In this document: positions 60,047 to 64,000 of the stretch, piece after piece
How positions within the stretch are numbered: position 1 is the first letter of the stretch
Layout: each line of letters opens with the position of its first letter
Source: a virus
Length of the DNA stretch: 64,000 nucleotides
Strand: one strand, 5' to 3'
IMG/VR virus record: IMGVR_UViG_3300033997_000243
Location: 62,001-126,000 of that record
Notes under the pieces: generated by a model
What the model saw: the letters and a program-made list of their open reading frames with translations, nothing else
Database searches by the model: none
What the model was told of the DNA's origin: nothing
Position numbers and translations under genes: made by a program

Positions 60047-61198
60047 CTATTCAGCGATATATTGAGTCGGTAAACCTAATGTCACACATGAGGCCATTGC
60101 GTTAAAGCAAGCTCTATTTATTTCATTGTTATGATCCACGAAATTCTTTTCATGAAAAATACCTAAAGTCGTATGGCCACGTACTGCAAATTTACTGATC
60201 GGTTCTGTTGTATAAACAACAGTGACTCCATTCACTACTTCAGTCTTATTTTCATAGTGGTCAAACACGCGAATAAAAATATTACCTTCTCCACCTAAAG
60301 TAATTAACTTTGCTATTTCATAGTTGGGAAATTTTCTCACCGAATCTATAAAAGCATTGGCTTTAACAATATGAGACTTACGCTTAACATCCTGTATATC
60401 TGAAATTATTTTCAGTGGCTTCATTGTTTTGTTGCCTGTGAGTGATCTTAAATAAATAAGGTAGGCAACTGAATCTAAAATATCACCTTTTTCCAGGTGA
60501 GCAATTAATGACTCACGACATTGATCTGCGTTAACAAAGAAACGTCCTTTTCCAAGTTCTTCCTTATTAACGTGTTCTGGAACAACAGACCAACCTTCGG
60601 ACAATCCATATTGTTCTTGCGACTGAAAAAGTTTACTGGCTAATTCTTTGAAGAAAATTGTAAGAACTTCTGTTGTTGATTTGTGCAGACCTTCAGGAAA
60701 CTTCAACGCTTCTCGGCTGGAACCAAAAAATTGGTTAGCATTTTCTTCGTGTCGGGTTTCGGCCTTAATATTGATCAGTGTATTGCGAAAAGACTCACCT
60801 AAGTTATCTATCTCAATTTTAACACCGAATCTTTTAAACAAAGCTTCTGTCACAAAAATCAAACTTTGTCCAAAGTTGTGGTAAATATCGTCCTCGCTTT
60901 TATTCTGAATTGCAACAAGGAAAACATATTGATCCTCACAACGGAGTGTAGGATATTGCACAGTGTTATCCAGAATATTCGCTTGCATACACAAATGAGA
61001 AAGTCTGGTATACAATTGAGCTATTTCAAGTATGTAACGATTGTTGGAATTAAATGCTTTATTCGTAGTATCTATGTGTTCCGACTCTATTACACCTGAA
61101 GTATCTGACAAATATTTCAAATTTTCTACATGCTGATTAACAGCACAAACTGCCGCCACGTATTTCACATACATCTTGTTCCATAAATTCAGATTCAT
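60047..61198 (-). CDS. Unknown protein (383 aa)
   Basis: This protein has mixed alpha/beta character with no recognised domain; an internal part (A-E-T-R-H-E-E-N-A-N-Q-F-F-G) is charged and the C-terminal third is beta-rich (V-V-N-G-V-T-V-V-Y-T-T). It is the last gene before a terminator. AGGTAAAT precedes the start. Confidence 0.6.
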   Translation of the reverse strand: MNLNLWNKMYVKYVAAVCAVNQHVENLKYLSDTSGVIESEHIDTTNKAFNSNNRYILEIAQLYTRLSHLCMQANILDNTVQYPTLRCEDQYVFLVAIQNKSEDDIYHNFGQSLIFVTEALFKRFGVKIEIDNLGESFRNTLINIKAETRHEENANQFFGSSREALKFPEGLHKSTTEVLTIFFKELASKLFQSQEQYGLSEGWSVVPEHVNKEELGKGRFFVNADQCRESLIAHLEKGDILDSVAYLIYLRSLTGNKTMKPLKIISDIQDVKRKSHIVKANAFIDSVRKFPNYEIAKLITLGGEGNIFIRVFDHYENKTEVVNGVTVVYTTEPISKFAVRGHTTLGIFHEKNFVDHNNEINRACFNAMASCVTLGLPTQYIAE

Positions 61199-61205
61199 AT
61201 TTACC

Positions 61206-61433
61206 TCACAGTAAATTAATTTTAATTGAAAGCCAATTCAAGTGCTCATAAAGATTAAATGTATCTAATAAAAACAAGACTGCTGAAATAGTGCTGATGA
61301 CCACACAAAAAGTAAAACGCAATAAATTCGATCTAACGTCCTCCAGATTCAATAAATCTTCATAAAGATTTTGAGCCATCACAAACCAAAATACGAATAA
61401 ACTAAGGTAGATCAATGGCAGTATCATTTTCAA
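61206..61433 (-). CDS. Small membrane protein with two helices
   Basis: This 75-residue protein has two hydrophobic segments (residues 3-20 and 40-57, for example L-I-Y-L-S-L-F-V-F-W-F-V and F-C-V-V-I-S-T-I-S-A-V-L-F-L-L) separated by a charged loop, so it is an inner-membrane hairpin. Holin, superinfection exclusion and host membrane modulation are all possible; no evidence favours one. Confidence 0.65.
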   Translation of the reverse strand: MKMILPLIYLSLFVFWFVMAQNLYEDLLNLEDVRSNLLRFTFCVVISTISAVLFLLDTFNLYEHLNWLSIKINLL

Positions 61434-62077
61434 ATCCCCTCGTGTTCAATAAACCAGCTCAACACTTCACGGCCTTGATCTGTGTACATTTGTGCGGTTG
61501 ACCAAAACTTCTGCTGCTGGTAGAACAATTCGTCATCCGTAAAATCTGCATGTCCATGAATTTCGACAGAAAGTTTGCGTAGAATTTCTAAACGCTTAAT
61601 CTTATCGTCTGTCATGGCATACATCAAATCCGCATCACGTAGCGCAGCTTCAAAAATTGTTGTTGGCGTGTTTTCCAGTAAAAAAGGATATTGAGTTATC
61701 TTGATAAGACGTTTAATCTCTACCAAAATGTAACCATGATATTTATTTGTCAGTAAATCATCCACACCATTTAACGCATTTTGAATGTTAACAACATCAC
61801 TTTCTTTACCTACTGTGTGATCGTAATCGTGCATCAAACAGGCAAGAGCGAAAGTCTTATTGGGTTTGACTCCATTTGTAATAAGCAACCACTGAGCTAT
61901 AATGAATACTTGCTCCATGTGATCGTTGCTATGGTAATTTTTAGCGTCACCACTTGTATTGGTATTCTGAATTATTTCCCACTGAGTTTTCAAACCGAAA
62001 TTTTCTATAACACCCGCACTATACGCCCAATTAAACGCTGCTGTACGAATATTTAAAAATTGACCCACTGAATTCAT
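61430..62077 (-). CDS. HD-domain phosphohydrolase
   Basis: The ATG at 62077 follows AAGGAAA. The product has 215 residues with Y-H-S-N-D-H (H49, H53), M-H83-D84-Y-D-H, and L-R-D148-A-D-L further on. These are the H...HD...D residues of the HD superfamily, closest to the predicted metal-dependent hydrolases grouped in COG4339. It probably hydrolyses a nucleotide; a role against a defence messenger is only a guess. Confidence 0.8.
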   Translation of the reverse strand: MNSVGQFLNIRTAAFNWAYSAGVIENFGLKTQWEIIQNTNTSGDAKNYHSNDHMEQVFIIAQWLLITNGVKPNKTFALACLMHDYDHTVGKESDVVNIQNALNGVDDLLTNKYHGYILVEIKRLIKITQYPFLLENTPTTIFEAALRDADLMYAMTDDKIKRLEILRKLSVEIHGHADFTDDELFYQQQKFWSTAQMYTDQGREVLSWFIEHEGI

Positions 62078-62087
62078 TTTTCTTTCC

Positions 62088-62837
62088 TTAGATGAAACAA
62101 TCATCAGATCTACTAAACAACTTAGTACCATTTAATGTTTCCACAAATACATAGTTTCTGAAAGTATGCTTGCAGACTGGATGTAATTCTTTTTGTAGCT
62201 CAACATTGAAAACACCTGACCAGTATTTCAATAGCTTAACAGGATCAGCTTCATTTGTCTTTACTGCGTCTGCTAACTTTAATCGAATCGCAGCTTTTAA
62301 ACAATATTCTTCAAATGATTTACATGCTTGATTCAAGTCAAGATTGTAATGCTCACCAAAAAAGAATTCTTGTTCTTTCTGCACCAAAGAATCAAAATTA
62401 GTTAGATCTCCAAAACCAAACACTTTGATGTATACATCTTTTAATTGTTCGTATGAATTCCAACGCAACGTGATTGTCTGTACAAATTCTGGAACTTCAG
62501 TTTGAAATTCTACGAATTCTGATGTGTTTGGCATTCGTTTCATTATAATGCTAATAGATATATCTGGATTAGATTGCATTAATAAAACGCTGTGCTTGAA
62601 TATGTTTTCTACACGATCAAAACCTAATTCAGAATACACCAATGAAATATGGCCATGATCTTCAGTATCATTACCGCTGTTATACTCAAGCACCGATACA
62701 CCGTTATAAGAGTTTATTAAGCGAATAAGTGGAGTTAATGTTGGAGAAATTAAATTGTTAGCCAGATAACGATCCGTTATCTGTTTTCTTTTGAAAAGCA
62801 AATCTTCACTTACTCGTAGATAGTCGCAGTGAATCAT
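62088..62837 (-). CDS. Unknown protein (249 aa)
   Basis: The ATG at 62837 follows AAAGGAG and is preferred over an upstream in-frame ATG that would overlap the previous gene. The product is mixed alpha/beta with no recognised motif, and ends in two Cys-containing strands (H-P-V-C-K-H-T-F-R). It is followed by the HD gene. Confidence 0.6.
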   Translation of the reverse strand: MIHCDYLRVSEDLLFKRKQITDRYLANNLISPTLTPLIRLINSYNGVSVLEYNSGNDTEDHGHISLVYSELGFDRVENIFKHSVLLMQSNPDISISIIMKRMPNTSEFVEFQTEVPEFVQTITLRWNSYEQLKDVYIKVFGFGDLTNFDSLVQKEQEFFFGEHYNLDLNQACKSFEEYCLKAAIRLKLADAVKTNEADPVKLLKYWSGVFNVELQKELHPVCKHTFRNYVFVETLNGTKLFSRSDDCFI

Positions 62838-62838
62838 A

Positions 62839-63381
62839 TTAAACTCCTTTGGAAACTTTGTTCCAGCGAATTCCTTGGCGTATAATAAAATCTTGCAAAG
62901 CCGAAGAATTTTCATTATTCAAGGACATACGTTTTAAAATATCAATATGCTTCATTACAGAGGCTTCTATAACCACCTGAACATTCGCAAATTCATTTTG
63001 CATATCAATATAAGGCGGCCATGTTAAATTGGTAACAATATGTGAAACATTTGGATCTTGAAAACCTAATATTTGTTCGGCATCTGTTAAGTTGTCACTA
63101 ATCTGTTTCGCGCATTTACGAAGTTCATAAGAAATACGTCCAGCCGAAGTTAATTCTGGCAGATAGGTATTATCAAAATACTTTTCACGCGCATTCTCAA
63201 AATCTTGCAGATTAAAATCCTGAGTTAAAACAAGTGCAAGGTTTAGTAAGTTTGTTGTCCAACGGGCAAAATATCTGTAAGACTTTACCGTTGCCTCTAT
63301 TTCAGAAAACTCTTGTTTTGGGGTGTTGGCCTTGTTTTCCGTTTGGGCTGGAACGCGACCTGATTCACTAGCTGAATTCAC
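62839..63381 (-). CDS. Unknown helical protein (180 aa)
   Basis: This protein has an N-terminal disordered part (about 25 residues, rich in S, E, N and Q) followed by a helical bundle. It contains S-E-S at residues 5-7 but not in the leader context. It lies two bases from its upstream neighbour. The function is unknown. Confidence 0.55.
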   Translation of the reverse strand: MNSASESGRVPAQTENKANTPKQEFSEIEATVKSYRYFARWTTNLLNLALVLTQDFNLQDFENAREKYFDNTYLPELTSAGRISYELRKCAKQISDNLTDAEQILGFQDPNVSHIVTNLTWPPYIDMQNEFANVQVVIEASVMKHIDILKRMSLNNENSSALQDFIIRQGIRWNKVSKGV

Positions 63382-63382
63382 T

Positions 63383-63979
63383 TTAGTTATCCTGTAAATA
63401 TTTTGATTTGAAGTCCTCTGGATAAATTCCAGAACCGCATAATATCCGCGCTTTAGCTATATTATTAAATATAAGCGCTTTGTTTGGAAATTCTGAAAGC
63501 AAGCTGCATAAATTTTCAGAATGGCGTAGAAGTATTTCTTGTATAAGATAATAAAACTCACTCATTTTTTCAGTGGATAGTGAAGAACATACTTCATGTA
63601 TTAAACTTTCTATATTAACGTCAATGTCGTTGTGTTCTTCACGTTCTGATCTTAATCCACCTACATCAAATAGTACACTTTGCATAACACTGGCCGTATT
63701 TGCCAAACTTTTTAATATTGGAAAATGACCATACAATGCAATTGGGTTCAGACCTTCGATTTCCTCGGCAGCAACCGAACAAATTTTATGAATGTTTTCT
63801 AAATACAACTCAGTTAATTTCTTAAAGCGTTTTTTGGACGATGTATCTGGATCGTCTTTCTCAAGTAAAATACTTTGATATAGCAGATGACACGTTATTG
63901 ACCAGTTTCCGAATTCGTTGAGAACATGAAGGACTTTTTGAATTTGAAGCATCTTCACGAACATTGTTTCTTTTTTCAT
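63383..63979 (-). CDS. Unknown helical protein (198 aa)
   Basis: This mostly helical protein is the first complete - strand gene at the right edge. GAGGTGAG precedes its ATG, a strong ribosome binding site. It may be distantly related to its downstream neighbour, since both are small helical bundles of similar length. No family is recognised. Confidence 0.6.
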   Translation of the reverse strand: MKKETMFVKMLQIQKVLHVLNEFGNWSITCHLLYQSILLEKDDPDTSSKKRFKKLTELYLENIHKICSVAAEEIEGLNPIALYGHFPILKSLANTASVMQSVLFDVGGLRSEREEHNDIDVNIESLIHEVCSSLSTEKMSEFYYLIQEILLRHSENLCSLLSEFPNKALIFNNIAKARILCGSGIYPEDFKSKYLQDN

Positions 63980-64000
63980 TACTCACCTCATTTATACTGT

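Overview
The window looks like about 64 kb of a large (probably jumbo-class) myovirus that infects a Gram-negative bacterium. The evidence is a recognisable contractile-tail gene set (sheath, tube, baseplate and hub proteins), a major capsid protein beside an unusually long acidic scaffold-like protein, AT-rich and tightly packed genes with short overlaps, and a host-like groES-groEL pair. There is no integrase, no transposon and no CRISPR array. The exact host cannot be read from the sequence; the close resemblance of GroEL and GroES to enterobacterial-type chaperonins suggests a gammaproteobacterium. The window starts inside one gene and ends just upstream of another.

Positions 1-44146 are all on the + strand and form a virion module. 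Roughly 1-10007 holds a metalloprotease-like gene and a run of small, lysine-rich proteins. 10136-14347 is the head block: an acidic scaffold-like protein with two zinc ribbons, a putative decoration protein and the major capsid protein. 14574-27907 is the tail block: neck/terminator, sheath, tube, hub chaperones, tape measure, tube cap, gp53-like wedge, gp27-like hub and gp5-like spike. 27919-44146 is mixed: a STAS-like protein, an Acb1-like 2H phosphoesterase, an MmcB-like nuclease, a 931-residue protein, an HDOD protein, topoisomerase IB, an ADP-ribosyltransferase-like protein and many small unknowns.

Positions 44241-63979 are all on the - strand and form an accessory/metabolic module: chaperonins, a SLOG-fold protein, a DHH phosphoesterase, a HAD phosphatase, two methyltransferases, an HD hydrolase, a possible 2OG-Fe(II) oxygenase, membrane proteins and many small unknown genes. 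The modules converge on back-to-back terminators at 44150-44234.

The most interesting observation is a short N-terminal sequence shared by about 16 otherwise unrelated proteins of the + strand module (M-K-I-x-V-F-I-S-x-S and variants) and absent from the - strand module. Four copies end in [IL]-S-E-S-[AS]. This resembles the capsid-targeting leader of T4 internal head proteins, which the prohead protease removes after [IL]-x-E. I infer that it marks proteins for loading into the head and probably for injection. The marked set includes topoisomerase IB, an ADP-ribosyltransferase-like protein and many basic proteins. A second point is the intergenic region 5422-5629, which carries a 15-nt perfect match to the complement of the bacterial 16S rRNA 3' end, a six-codon minigene and a terminator.
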